From: Ilyobacter polytropus DSM 2926
Lineage (GTDB): Bacteria; Fusobacteriota; Fusobacteriia; Fusobacteriales; Fusobacteriaceae
Assembly: GCF_000165505.1 (NCBI RefSeq)
Contig: NC_014633.1
Span: forward strand, 744,001 to 808,000
Direction: 5' to 3'
Length of the DNA stretch: 64,000 bases
The position numbers were made by a program, and so were the translations under genes. The notes under the pieces are model-generated. The model saw nothing but the letters and a program-made list of their open reading frames with translations, did not search any database and was not told where the DNA came from. Of the stretch, positions 33,723-42,321 are shown in pieces. Within the stretch, counting starts at the first letter, position 1. Each line of letters begins with the position of its first letter.

Positions 33723-35540
33723 TTAAGCCCAATCTCTAATTGATTTGAACCAAGTTTTTATTTCTTCAAAAGCTCCTAATTCAATTAAATGTTCTTTTGT
33801 AATATTTTTAGTAATTTTCCCATTTAATATTTGCTTAAAATCAGATGATTTAATTTTAGTTTTTGAATAAACTCTTTCTATAAAATCACATTCATTCCAT
33901 TTTTCACACGAAAGGCATTCTCCCTCTTTGCAAGAGCAAATAATTTTCTCGAAATGATCATTTATTAGTTCTGGATGAATATAATTTTCCATCTCATATT
34001 TTTCCGTAATAAAACCTTTTCTAAATTTTTTTTCTGCATTTATTTTTTCAACTTTTATTTTATAATCTTCTCTGTCATTATCATAAATATGTATCTCTTT
34101 AATATTCGAACCTTCGAGATAATTTTTATCAACCCAATTCTTTAAATTAGATCCCTGTAAGGGCATAATTGTAACTTTATTTAAATCAATAATCCCCTTA
34201 AATTCCTCAATATTTTGATTAATATTTATTAAAAAATTTACATCATTTGGACCTTCAACACAAACAATAGTTTTTGAAGTAACTTCCGGAAGAATACCAA
34301 GTGTTTCAACAATTTTTTCAATTTTATTTTTTTTGACAACAAATGGATTATTATTAATTTTATCTAAGAATATTAATTCATTTGGTTTTGCGAATTTTGC
34401 AATATTAGGAGTATGAGTTGTTACTAAAATTTGATAATTCTCTGTACTTGATAAATTAATAAATGATTCAACTAGCATTTTTTGATAATTTGGATGTTGG
34501 GAATTTTCAGGTTCTTCAAAAGCATAAATTACATCATTATTATTTTGATTTTTTGTTGCCCTTTCTGCTTCTGCCATAAAATAACTAAGTAAAATAAGTC
34601 TTCTAACTCCACTTCCTCTTTTATTCAAAGGGATTTCATTATTGTCAATCAAATTAAAATTGAATAATGAATCCCAGGCTTTTAAGTTAAGAATAGTTTT
34701 TAAATCACTAGCAATTTCCTTATCAAATTCCTTTAAATAATTAATAGTTTCATTACTAATGGTTTCAACTCTTTCTTTAACTTCTTTTTTTATTTCATTT
34801 AGCTTTTCTTCAATTTCAGACAATACTTTTTTTGTTTCTATTTTTAAAGGATTTTGAACTTCGTTATCACTATCTTTATTTTGCCTATCTGATTGAAATA
34901 AAAAATACAACGGCAAATTTTGACTAATACTTTCCCATAACTTTTTACCATCTTCCTTATTCAAATCAATCAACTTATTATCAAGTTCAGTTTCTTTATC
35001 TAAGCAATTTTCATAATAAGCTTTTCTTAATTCTGCATTCTTTGTTTTATTTATTGTATCTATATTAGGAATTGAAGATTTGGAATTTTCTATAAGTTTT
35101 TTTAGTTCGGAATTTTTTAAATTAATAAGTGGTAACTCGATTGAATTAGGATAAAATACTTTTAAATATATTTTTAAAGATGAAGCAGTCAATTTAGATT
35201 TAGAGCAATCCCAAATTTTATGAATTTCGAGTAGCCCTTTATTATTTAATAGAAATTCTTTATCTAAAGTTGTAGGATTTGTTGTATCAATAATAATTTT
35301 ATCGGATGATTTAACTTCAAAGCAACATCCAATTGTCATCGATTTTTCAGATGCAAGAACATTATAATCTCCTAAATCAGCTTTAATTGAATTCGAATTA
35401 AAAAAAATTTCCATTGCTTCCATAATTGTAGATTTTCCGACATCATTTTTTCCAACGATGACATTAAAATTTTTTTCAATTGGTATTTCAATATCTTTAT
35501 ATCCTCTAAAATTTTTTAAGATTATTTTTTTTAATTTCAT
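33723..35540 (-). CDS. OLD family ATP-dependent nuclease (AAA ATPase plus TOPRIM)
   Basis: 605 residues. N-terminal SMC-like ATPase: Walker A VGKNDVGKST (about residue 30), signature region LNKRGSGVRRLILLSYFMAEA, Walker B NDVIYAFEEPE, followed by LVTTHTPNIAKF. C-terminal TOPRIM: TIVCVEGPNDVNF (Glu) and IHIYDNDRED (DxD). A Cys cluster (CSCKEGECLSCEKWNEC) near the end could bind zinc. OLD nucleases include phage-defence effectors such as P2 Old and GajA. No gajB-like helicase or reverse transcriptase gene is adjacent, so it would be a stand-alone class 1 OLD. It sits beside an insertion sequence and is more AT-rich than neighbours, suggesting acquisition. Confidence 0.87.
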   Translation of the reverse strand: MKLKKIILKNFRGYKDIEIPIEKNFNVIVGKNDVGKSTIMEAMEIFFNSNSIKADLGDYNVLASEKSMTIGCCFEVKSSDKIIIDTTNPTTLDKEFLLNNKGLLEIHKIWDCSKSKLTASSLKIYLKVFYPNSIELPLINLKNSELKKLIENSKSSIPNIDTINKTKNAELRKAYYENCLDKETELDNKLIDLNKEDGKKLWESISQNLPLYFLFQSDRQNKDSDNEVQNPLKIETKKVLSEIEEKLNEIKKEVKERVETISNETINYLKEFDKEIASDLKTILNLKAWDSLFNFNLIDNNEIPLNKRGSGVRRLILLSYFMAEAERATKNQNNNDVIYAFEEPENSQHPNYQKMLVESFINLSSTENYQILVTTHTPNIAKFAKPNELIFLDKINNNPFVVKKNKIEKIVETLGILPEVTSKTIVCVEGPNDVNFLININQNIEEFKGIIDLNKVTIMPLQGSNLKNWVDKNYLEGSNIKEIHIYDNDREDYKIKVEKINAEKKFRKGFITEKYEMENYIHPELINDHFEKIICSCKEGECLSCEKWNECDFIERVYSKTKIKSSDFKQILNGKITKNITKEHLIELGAFEEIKTWFKSIRDWA

Positions 35541-35626
35541 GTCTATTTAATCCTCTCCCTTAAATTAATTTAATTGATTTTTTATTACTGATAAAAGGCT
35601 CTAATGGTCTTCTGTCAATATAGTAG

Positions 35627-36522
35627 TCAACCTAACACCAATTTTTTCTGTATTTTTTCAAACTCAACAGGGGAGACATTTCCTAAGAAACTGTGTCTCC
35701 TCTCTTTATTATAAAATTCTATGTAATCAAATACCATTGCCTTCATATACCTTTTAGTTACTAAACCTTCTACATAAATCATCTCTTTCTTCAAAGAAGC
35801 ATGAAAGGATTCTATTACTGCATTATCATAACAGTTCCCACGTCTACTCATAGATTGGATTAATCCTAGCTTCTTTACAAGGTTAGAGTACTCCCTACTC
35901 GAATATTGCGATCCTTGATCACTATGAATTATCAGTTCTTCCTCTGGTTCCTCCAGTAAAAATGACCTTGTTAAAGTATCTATTACTAACTCACTAGTCA
36001 TGCGCTTACCTATATCGTAGGCGATAATCCTTCTAGAAAAAAGATCCATAATTGTGCTTAAATATAGCCAACCTTCGCTTGTCCAAATATATGTGATATC
36101 TGTAACCCAGACCTCATTTTTTCTACCTACTTTGAATTTTCTTTTTACAATATTTCCTGTGATATTTTCTCTTTTACTCTTTTCATTTCCTGTTTTAAAC
36201 TTCTTGGTAGAATTAACTGATATATCATTTTCTTTCATTATTCTATTTATTCGTCTTTCGCTTGTTATTATGCCATATTCATCTTTGAGCTCAACCTTTA
36301 GTCTAGGGGCTCCATAGCTCCTCTTATGTCTGTTCTTTCTGACCTCTAGAATACTATCTAGAATCCCTTGATCCTTTTTCTTTCTCTCAGTAGTTTTGTT
36401 ATTCTGAAACTTATTAAAACCACTTCGAGAGACTTCTAGGGCTCTACATATCTGAGATATAGAATGAACATTTCTGTGTATTTCAACGAAGATAAAGAGT
36501 TCCCTCTTAGTTATCTTTTTTT
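35627..36522 (-). CDS. IS3-family transposase OrfB (DDE integrase)
   Basis: About 298 residues, expressed as an OrfAB fusion. The frame is open from the A7 run at 36516-36522. It carries an HTH_21-like region (EIHRNVHSISQICRALEVSRSGF, SYGAPRL) and the catalytic core VWVTDITYI (D), LIIHSDQGSQYSS (D), CYDNAVIESFHASLKKE (E). It lacks its own start with a ribosome site, which fits -1 frameshifting from OrfA. An ATG at 36238 is internal. The DDE triad is complete, so the element may be active. Confidence 0.88.
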
Positions 36523-36810
36523 CCTTGAGAATATGGCTGTAGCCTTTTTTAAGATCTCTATATCCTCTTCTTTTTCCTTAAGTAGATTTTTCAACCTGAT
36601 AATTTCTTTGTCTTGAGCGCTTAACTCCATGTCCTTCTTAGGACCTCCAAAGTATTTCTTTTCCCAGGCAGCAACAGTATTAGTGGTAATACCGTATTCA
36701 TTTGATAGCTCTACCTTTGTTTTTATTTTAAGGAAAGAAAGCTCAGCGATTTGCTTCTGTTTCTCCTCTGAAAATCTTGCATATCTTCTTTTTTCTTCCA
36801 TCATAGCCAC
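36511..36810 (-). CDS. IS3-family transposase OrfA
   Basis: 99 residues: helix-turn-helix (QIAELSFLKIKTKVELSNEYGITTNTVAAWEKKYFGG) followed by a leucine-zipper-like helix (EIIRLKNLLKEKEEDIEILKKATAIF), the usual OrfA plan for end binding and multimer formation. It ends RKKR-stop just after a run of seven A residues, AGG AAA AAA AGA TAA. A -1 slip there joins the OrfB frame. Confidence 0.9.
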   Translation of the reverse strand: MAMMEEKRRYARFSEEKQKQIAELSFLKIKTKVELSNEYGITTNTVAAWEKKYFGGPKKDMELSAQDKEIIRLKNLLKEKEEDIEILKKATAIFSRKKR

Positions 36811-36989
36811 TCCTAAATATGTTTATTTTTTATTATATATTTTTGAGTGCTAAACTGTCTACTAAACCATCATAACACCACTAATTTTTATATATAAATT
36901 TCTTTAAGTGCTATTTTTTAAGTAAGTAGCAACTTGGGTTAATATATAAAAAATATTCTAAAAGAATAATTGCTAAAAATAAAACAGAA

Positions 36990-37445
36990 TTACTCTTGGC
37001 TACTCCACCATCCCCTATAATAATCTACATCTACATGAAAATAATATACAGAACATAACTTGGGCGGATACTGACCCACAATATATCCCTCGACCATAAA
37101 CATAGCCTCGTTTCCAACTGTGGACTGCTTATTGAAAGGATAATATGAACTTAAAATACTAACAACAGGTGACGCAGGTTCATCTGACTCAATCTGTGCC
37201 ATTAATTTTGCAAGGTCTTCTTCTTTGATCCATGTTTTTGAATCAACCGGTTCTACCACAACTGGATTATCCGGGTTGATAGCTAAACTTTTCAAATAAT
37301 CAATCGGATCAATATCTGTAATTTTTTCAGAAAGTAAAACAGAATTTTCACTGCTTTCTTTTGATTTAATTGCTCTGTCATTTTTTACTGTCATACACGA
37401 AACTAAGAATGAAGAGATGATGACAGATAATAAAAATTTTTTCAT
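36990..37445 (-). CDS. Predicted lipoprotein, unknown function
   Basis: 151 residues. Signal peptide MKKFLLSVIISSFLVSC with lipobox LVSC gives a lipidated Cys at residue 17. The mature protein has a Ser/Glu-rich linker and a compact C-terminal half (SILSSYYPFNKQSTVGNEAMFMVEGYIVGQYPPKLCSVYYFHVDVDYYRGWW). No family recognised. AGGAGAT precedes the ATG. It lies alone between the insertion sequence and the AbrB region. Confidence 0.7.
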   Translation of the reverse strand: MKKFLLSVIISSFLVSCMTVKNDRAIKSKESSENSVLLSEKITDIDPIDYLKSLAINPDNPVVVEPVDSKTWIKEEDLAKLMAQIESDEPASPVVSILSSYYPFNKQSTVGNEAMFMVEGYIVGQYPPKLCSVYYFHVDVDYYRGWWSSQE

Positions 37446-37758
37446 AACTGATCTCCTAGGGAATTCAAAAGATATTAAATATTGAAAATTTAAATATGGC
37501 TGTGCGAACGCTTTTTTCTGTGCAATTTTAATTTTTCTCTGTGCGCCTCATCTTTTAAAACTCTGTGACCTCTGTGGCCAAGGGTTTTTTATCGTTTTTC
37601 TGTTTATAACAATATTTTTTTCTTTCATTAGTGTCAATTCGTGACGAAATCTTCTAATCATTTTTTTCATAAATTTTAACCCCTACCCTAAAACAAATAT
37701 ATCTCATACAACATAATTTTGCAAAAGATAAAAGATTTTACTATTTTTCACAAAAGCA
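37446..37758. other. Intergenic region with CACAGAG-type repeats
   Basis: A 313-bp gene-free stretch between divergent genes. Between about 37500 and 37590 short repeats of CTGTG occur (CTGTGCAATTTTAATTTTT, CTCTGTGCGCC, CTCTGTGACCTCTGTGGCC). These look like simple dispersed repeats. No coding frame is supported. Confidence 0.5.
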
Positions 37759-37787
37759 TTGACGAAAACATATTAGGAATGTATAAT
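37759..37787 (+). promoter_or_regulatory. Strong promoter of abrB-like and CoADR fusion genes
   Basis: TTGACG (37759-37764) and TATAAT (37782-37787) are exactly 17 bp apart. Downstream, TATGAAAAG occurs twice in 37790-37818 and could be a binding site for the AbrB-type protein encoded next. Confidence 0.85.
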
Positions 37788-37825
37788 TTGTATGAAAAGT
37801 ATGAATTATATGAAAAGGAGGAGTT

Positions 37826-38044
37826 ATGCTGGAATTCAAAGATGGAAAATGTATCTGTGGGACAGTAACTGTAGGAGAAAGAGGTCAGATAGTTATCCCA
37901 AAGAAGGCCAGAGACTATTTTGATATACAGCCTGGAGACCAGTTGGTGGTTTTAGGGGACAAGAGTAAGGGAATTACCGTTTTTAAGGCCGGGGATTTAA
38001 AGGAATTTGCAAATTTTATATTAAATAACGCCAATGATGAATAG
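37826..38044 (+). CDS. AbrB/MazE/SpoVT-type DNA-binding protein
   Basis: 72 residues. The swapped-hairpin domain is clear: GTVTVGERGQIVIPKKARDYFDIQPGDQLVVLGD. Such dimers are regulators or antitoxins; no toxin gene is next to it, so a regulator of the following oxidoreductase, and of itself, is more likely. Two Cys in FKDGKCICGT at the N-terminus are unusual for the fold and could give redox or metal sensing. AAGGAGG precedes the ATG. The next gene starts 22 bp downstream. Confidence 0.9.
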   Translation: MLEFKDGKCICGTVTVGERGQIVIPKKARDYFDIQPGDQLVVLGDKSKGITVFKAGDLKEFANFILNNANDE

Positions 38045-38065
38045 ACCGACAAAGGGGGAAAAAAA

Positions 38066-40540
38066 ATGAAAATATTAATAGTAGGTGGTGTCGCAGGGGG
38101 GGCTTCTGCTGCTGCGAGGCTTAGAAGAATAAATGAAGATGCAGAGATTGTAATGTTTGAAAGAGGGGAATATATCTCCTTTGCAAACTGTGGACTGCCT
38201 TATCATATCGGTGGGGTTATAAAAGAAAGAGATAACCTCCTTGTTCAGACAATCGAGGGAATGAAAACTAGATTCAACATCGATGTAAAAATAAAGACAG
38301 AAATAACAAAAATAGACAAAGAAAATAAAAAAGTCTACGCCAAGAATTTAAAAACAGGAGAAACCTTTGAAGAGAGCTATGACAGACTTCTTTTGTCACC
38401 AGGGGCAGCGCCATTTATACCTCCTATTCCAGGGGTAAACTCTCCAAATATTTTCTCTCTGAGAAACATGAACGATATGGACAGTATCATTAGTCATATC
38501 GAAAAAAATAGTGTGAAAAGAGCTGTTGTGGTAGGTGCCGGATTTATCGGTATAGAGGTTGCGGAAAATCTCCTTGAAAGGGATATAGAGGTCTCTATAT
38601 TAGAAAAAGCTCCCCAGGTTCTCACCATGGTAGATGAAGAAATAGCTGCTCAGGTGCATCAAAACATAAAGGATAAAGAGGTTGAACTTTATCTAGAGGA
38701 CGGCGTTACCCAGTTTGAGGATATAGAGGGTAAGACAGTTGTAAAATTAGAAAGCGGAAAAAAAATCACCGCAGACATGGTGGTAATGGCTATAGGGGTA
38801 AAACCAGAAAATGACCTGGCAAAAGAAGCTGGCCTTGAAACAGGAAAAAAAGGCGGAGTCACAGTAAATAAGTATCTTCAAACTTCTGATGAAAATATCT
38901 ATGCTGTGGGAGATGCTATAGAGGTAAAACACTATCTAAGCGGTGAAGAATCCATTATTCCTCTGGCATGGCCTGCTAACAGACAGGGTCGTATAGTGGC
39001 TGACAATATGCTAGGAATAAACTTAAAGGCATATAACGGATCACTGGGAACGTCTATAATTAAGGCTTTTGATACCACTGTTGCTGCTACAGGTCTGAAT
39101 GAAAGATATCTCAAAAATGCCGGTACAGAGTATATGGTGGCAACTGTAAACAGAAACAGTCATGCCAGTTATTACCCAGGAGGGGTTCCAATCACCCTAA
39201 AACTGATATTTACAAAGGATGGAGATATCTTAGGGGCACAAGGGTTAGGATGTAAAGGAGTAGACAAGAGAATAGATGTCATAGCCACTGCAATCAAAGG
39301 TAAAATGAAAGTCTGGGATCTTCAGGACCTGGAATTGGCCTATGCACCTCCTTACAACTCTGCAAAAGATCCGGTAAATATTCTAGGCTACGTGGCTGAA
39401 AATATGATAAATGGTGAAGTGGAAACAATAAGCTATTTCCAGATAGAAGATTATCTAAAAAACAACAACGCCCAGCTTCTTGATATAAGAACAAAAGATG
39501 AAAATGAGTTGGGATCTATCCCAAATTCTACGCATATCGACCTTGCAGAACTACGTGATAACTTGTCTAAGCTGGATAAAGATAAAGAGTATCTTGTCTA
39601 CTGTCAGGTTGGCCTTCGAGGTTATATAGCGTACAGGATGCTCGTACAGCACGGGTTCAAGGCAAAGAACCTCGACGGTGGTTATAAACTCTGGCAATAT
39701 ACTGTAATGGATCAAAGCAACAGAGATGTATTCGAAAAAATAAATGACTTTAAGCATAAGGAGGCTTCCTGCTGCGGAACAGTCTCAGAACTTATAGATG
39801 AGGAGAGAGAGATGAATAAGATTATAGAGGTTGATGCCTGTGGACTCCAGTGTCCAGGACCTATTCTAAAAACAAAAAAAACCATGGAAACCATCAAAGA
39901 TGGAGAAGTCCTATCGATAAAATCAACAGATACCGGATTTAAAAAGGATATAGCTACCTGGGCAGAAAAGACTGGAAACAAGCTTCTAGACGTCCAGTTG
40001 GAAAATGGTATAGTTACTGCCCATGTAAAAAAAGGAAGTGAATCAAAAAATCTAACCCCTATAGCAGAAAAAGATACCCAGACTATGGTAGTCTTCAGCG
40101 GAGATCTAGACAAAATCCTGGCAAGTTTTATTATCGCAAACGGTGCCTTGGCAATGGGTAAAAAAGTAAGCATGTTTTTTACTTTCTGGGGATTAAATGC
40201 TTTAAGAAAGGAAAATTATACAAATAAAAACAAGGGTGTTATAGACAAGATGTTTGGAATGATGATGCCAAAGGGTGTCAATAAACTAAAACTTTCTAAA
40301 ATGAACATGGGTGGAATGGGAACAGCCATGATGAAATATGTCATGAAAGAAAAAAATGTAGATTCATTAGAAAAACTAATGAAAACCTACCTTGAAAATG
40401 GTGGAAAGATTACTGCCTGTACTATGTCTATGGATGTCATGGGAATAGCCAAAGAGGAGCTCATAGATGAAATAGATTATGGAGGAGTAGCCTCATATCT
40501 CGGAGATTCTCAAGAATCATATTCAAATCTCTTTATATAA
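38066..40540 (+). CDS. CoADR-like flavoprotein fused to rhodanese, TusA and DsrE domains
   Basis: 824 residues in four parts. Residues 1-450 are a CoA-disulfide reductase-type FAD/NAD oxidoreductase (MKILIVGGVAGGASAAARLRR, active Cys in SFANCGLPYHIGG, VVVGAGFIGIEVAE). About 455-550 is rhodanese with Cys in YLVYCQVGLRGYIAY. About 595-665 is TusA with VDACGLQCPGPILKTK. About 670-824 is a DsrE/DsrF-like domain (MVVFSGDLDKILASFIIANGALAMGKKVSMFFTFWG). All are sulfane-sulfur handling modules, so the protein may take persulfide sulfur from transferase sites to reduction with NAD(P)H. The precise substrate is not known. GGGGG precedes the ATG. Confidence 0.93.
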   Translation: MKILIVGGVAGGASAAARLRRINEDAEIVMFERGEYISFANCGLPYHIGGVIKERDNLLVQTIEGMKTRFNIDVKIKTEITKIDKENKKVYAKNLKTGETFEESYDRLLLSPGAAPFIPPIPGVNSPNIFSLRNMNDMDSIISHIEKNSVKRAVVVGAGFIGIEVAENLLERDIEVSILEKAPQVLTMVDEEIAAQVHQNIKDKEVELYLEDGVTQFEDIEGKTVVKLESGKKITADMVVMAIGVKPENDLAKEAGLETGKKGGVTVNKYLQTSDENIYAVGDAIEVKHYLSGEESIIPLAWPANRQGRIVADNMLGINLKAYNGSLGTSIIKAFDTTVAATGLNERYLKNAGTEYMVATVNRNSHASYYPGGVPITLKLIFTKDGDILGAQGLGCKGVDKRIDVIATAIKGKMKVWDLQDLELAYAPPYNSAKDPVNILGYVAENMINGEVETISYFQIEDYLKNNNAQLLDIRTKDENELGSIPNSTHIDLAELRDNLSKLDKDKEYLVYCQVGLRGYIAYRMLVQHGFKAKNLDGGYKLWQYTVMDQSNRDVFEKINDFKHKEASCCGTVSELIDEEREMNKIIEVDACGLQCPGPILKTKKTMETIKDGEVLSIKSTDTGFKKDIATWAEKTGNKLLDVQLENGIVTAHVKKGSESKNLTPIAEKDTQTMVVFSGDLDKILASFIIANGALAMGKKVSMFFTFWGLNALRKENYTNKNKGVIDKMFGMMMPKGVNKLKLSKMNMGGMGTAMMKYVMKEKNVDSLEKLMKTYLENGGKITACTMSMDVMGIAKEELIDEIDYGGVASYLGDSQESYSNLFI

Positions 40541-40691
40541 CAAAAATAATAGTGGTCTTATTACAAATCAAAATATAATAACTCCAAGACAGTAAACTCT
40601 CTCTATATAGTTTATTGTCCTTTTAATTTTCATATAGACTCATGACTTTATTTTAAGCTTTTTATTTTCAGTTATTTTTTTGCTAAAAAAT

Positions 40692-40753
40692 AATTTCCAC
40701 AAAAAAACCTTTTAAAAATGATTATATTTTTAGAAGGTTTTTTTGTGGAAATT
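40692..40753. repeat. Long 28-bp inverted repeat with six-base loop
   Basis: AATTTCCACAAAAAAACC... and its complement GGTTTTTTTGTGGAAATT form 28 paired positions with only one G-T wobble around GATTAT. It lies after the CoADR fusion gene and can act as terminator in both directions, but the arm length is unusual for that. Confidence 0.85.
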
Positions 40754-40815
40754 CAGAATAGCTGAATAACCAATCTGCTTTAATGCAAATGAAAACTCAT
40801 GGGGGAGGAGCAAAC

Positions 40816-42189
40816 ATGTATAAAAAATTTATAATCTTAACAGTATTTTTATTAATAAGTCTTGGTATAGAGGCTGCCTGGACTGAGACAATATTAAATA
40901 AAAAAACAGGCGAAACCGTCATTCTTTCTGTAACAGAAGGTATAGATATGACAACCACATCTTCATCGGGCTCTGACAGCAGCTCTACCAATTCTAATGA
41001 TTCTAATTCATCATCAGATGATTCCAGTAGTTCATCTGGTTCTGATAGTAGCTCTAATACTTCTAATGATTCTAATTCATCATCAGATGATTCCAGTAGT
41101 TCCTCTAGTTCTGATAGCAGCTCTAATACTTCTAATGATTCTAATTCATCATCAGATGATTCCAGTAGTTCCTCTAGTTCTGATAGCAGCTCTAATACTT
41201 CTAATGATTCTAATTCATCATCAGATGATTCCAGTAGTTCCTCTAGTTCTGATAGCAGCTCTAATACTTCTAATGATTCTAATTCATCATCAGATGATTC
41301 CAGTAGTTCCTCTAGTTCTGATAGCAGCTCTAATACTTCTAATGATTCTAATTCATCATCAGATGATTCCAGTAGTTCCTCTAGTTCTGATAGCAGCTCT
41401 AATACTTCTAATAATTCTATTTCATCATCAAGCAATAGTATTAGTTCTACTTTCAGTGATATCTCCACAAGTGAAGCACAAAATAGAACTTCCCTAAATG
41501 CTTCAAACAGCTCTATTACTAATTTGGATGGTATCGAACTCTTTGTTGATTTAGAGGTATTAAATTTAGAAAACAATGAGATACAGTCTCTGGATGGTAT
41601 CGAAAACCTCACAAATTTAAAAAGACTTTATCTAAGAGGAAATCCTCTTACAGCATCTGATTTAGAAATACTTTTAAAATTAAAAAATCTCCAATTTTTG
41701 AGTTTTTCCAATGTCCCAGGAAACTATCTAGATGTTCTCTATGTATTTATCCCAGATAAAAACCTTAAGTCATCAGTCTGGGAAAATATCCAAACTTTTT
41801 CTGAATATACTTCTACTGCAGATAAAATAACCTTTGAAGATGCAGAAAAAATTACAGAACTTTATTGCAAAGGAAAAGATATAAAAAACTTGAGAGGAAT
41901 CGAGAATTTTATAAATCTTGAAATATTAGACTTAGAGGAAAACATGATCAGAACCCTCTATAAAATAGATTTTTCCAAGTTACATAAATTGGAGTACTTA
42001 AATATAGCCGGTAACGAAATATATTCTCTTGAAAAGTTTGAGGAATTTCTTCCAGTCCCAGATAAAGAGCTTGATATTTATTTTCAGAAAGATGATTATA
42101 CTAACCCTGTAATATCTTCTTCTAGTTTTCCTAATGTTATCAAAAAAATTAAAAGAAAATTCAATAACAAAATTCAACTCATAATATAA
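40816..42189 (+). CDS. Secreted leucine-rich-repeat protein with Ser/Asp repeat tract
   Basis: 457 residues from ATG 40816 (MYKKFIILTVFLLISLGIEAA, a signal peptide), chosen because GGGGGAGG precedes it. After a 40-residue N-terminus comes a tract of about 145 residues rich in Ser, Asp and Asn, coded by a 69-bp tandem repeat. Then come two SDS22-like LRR blocks (ITNLDGIELFVDLEVLNLENNEIQSLDGIENLTNLKRLYL and ITELYCKGKDIKNLRGIENFINLEILDLEEN). There is no membrane anchor or sortase motif. It is probably a surface or periplasmic binding protein. The tract length is likely variable. Confidence 0.85.
   Translation: MYKKFIILTVFLLISLGIEAAWTETILNKKTGETVILSVTEGIDMTTTSSSGSDSSSTNSNDSNSSSDDSSSSSGSDSSSNTSNDSNSSSDDSSSSSSSDSSSNTSNDSNSSSDDSSSSSSSDSSSNTSNDSNSSSDDSSSSSSSDSSSNTSNDSNSSSDDSSSSSSSDSSSNTSNDSNSSSDDSSSSSSSDSSSNTSNNSISSSSNSISSTFSDISTSEAQNRTSLNASNSSITNLDGIELFVDLEVLNLENNEIQSLDGIENLTNLKRLYLRGNPLTASDLEILLKLKNLQFLSFSNVPGNYLDVLYVFIPDKNLKSSVWENIQTFSEYTSTADKITFEDAEKITELYCKGKDIKNLRGIENFINLEILDLEENMIRTLYKIDFSKLHKLEYLNIAGNEIYSLEKFEEFLPVPDKELDIYFQKDDYTNPVISSSSFPNVIKKIKRKFNNKIQLII
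40999..41412 (+). repeat. 69-bp tandem repeat, six copies plus a decayed seventh
   Basis: Units start at 40999, 41068, 41137, 41206, 41275 and 41344, with a degenerate unit at 41413. Each codes for 23 residues of Ser/Asp/Asn. The units from 41068 on are nearly identical at DNA level, which points to recent duplication. Confidence 0.95.
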
Positions 42190-42262
42190 GTTGAAATGCT
42201 TTTGTACATCCTAAATATAATATCCTTATAATTTCTAAAATTTAATCATAATTCTCTAAAAT

Positions 42263-42312
42263 AAAAAAATGCACCTATGTACGGAGAGATTTCTCCATCA
42301 AGGTGCATTTTA
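42263..42312. terminator. Bidirectional terminator
   Basis: AAAATGCACCT pairs with AGGTGCATTTT, enclosing an inner GGAGA/TCTCC stem, between convergent genes. Confidence 0.85.
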
Positions 42313-42321
42313 TATCTATAT

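Larger units (their letters stand above)
35613..36872 (-). mobile_element. IS3-family insertion sequence (IS150-like), about 1.26 kb, apparently intact
   Basis: Two overlapping frames code for a helix-turn-helix OrfA and a DDE OrfB. Imperfect terminal inverted repeats start with TG at both ends: TGTCAATATAGTAGTCAACC on the left and, on the minus strand from the right, TGATGGTTTAGTAGACAGTT. Ends are placed from this alignment. No clear 3-4 bp target duplication was found. It lies between the OLD gene and a lipoprotein gene without visibly cutting either. Confidence 0.85.

Noticed and set aside
33723-35540. OLD gene as part of a Gabija (GajA-GajB) system
   Set aside because: No helicase gene lies on either side; the neighbour is an insertion sequence.
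35600-36885. Target site duplication flanking the IS3 element
   Set aside because: No matching 3-4 bp words were found next to the inferred ends; ends may be off by a few bases.
37826-38044. AbrB-fold protein as an antitoxin
   Set aside because: No PIN, MazF or similar toxin gene is next to it; the next gene is an 824-residue oxidoreductase.
40797-41612. Long antisense frame rich in Glu/Leu and a plus-strand frame rich in Leu/Ile/His
   Set aside because: Both are shadows of the 69-bp repeat in the LRR gene; the sense frame has a signal peptide and LRR domains.
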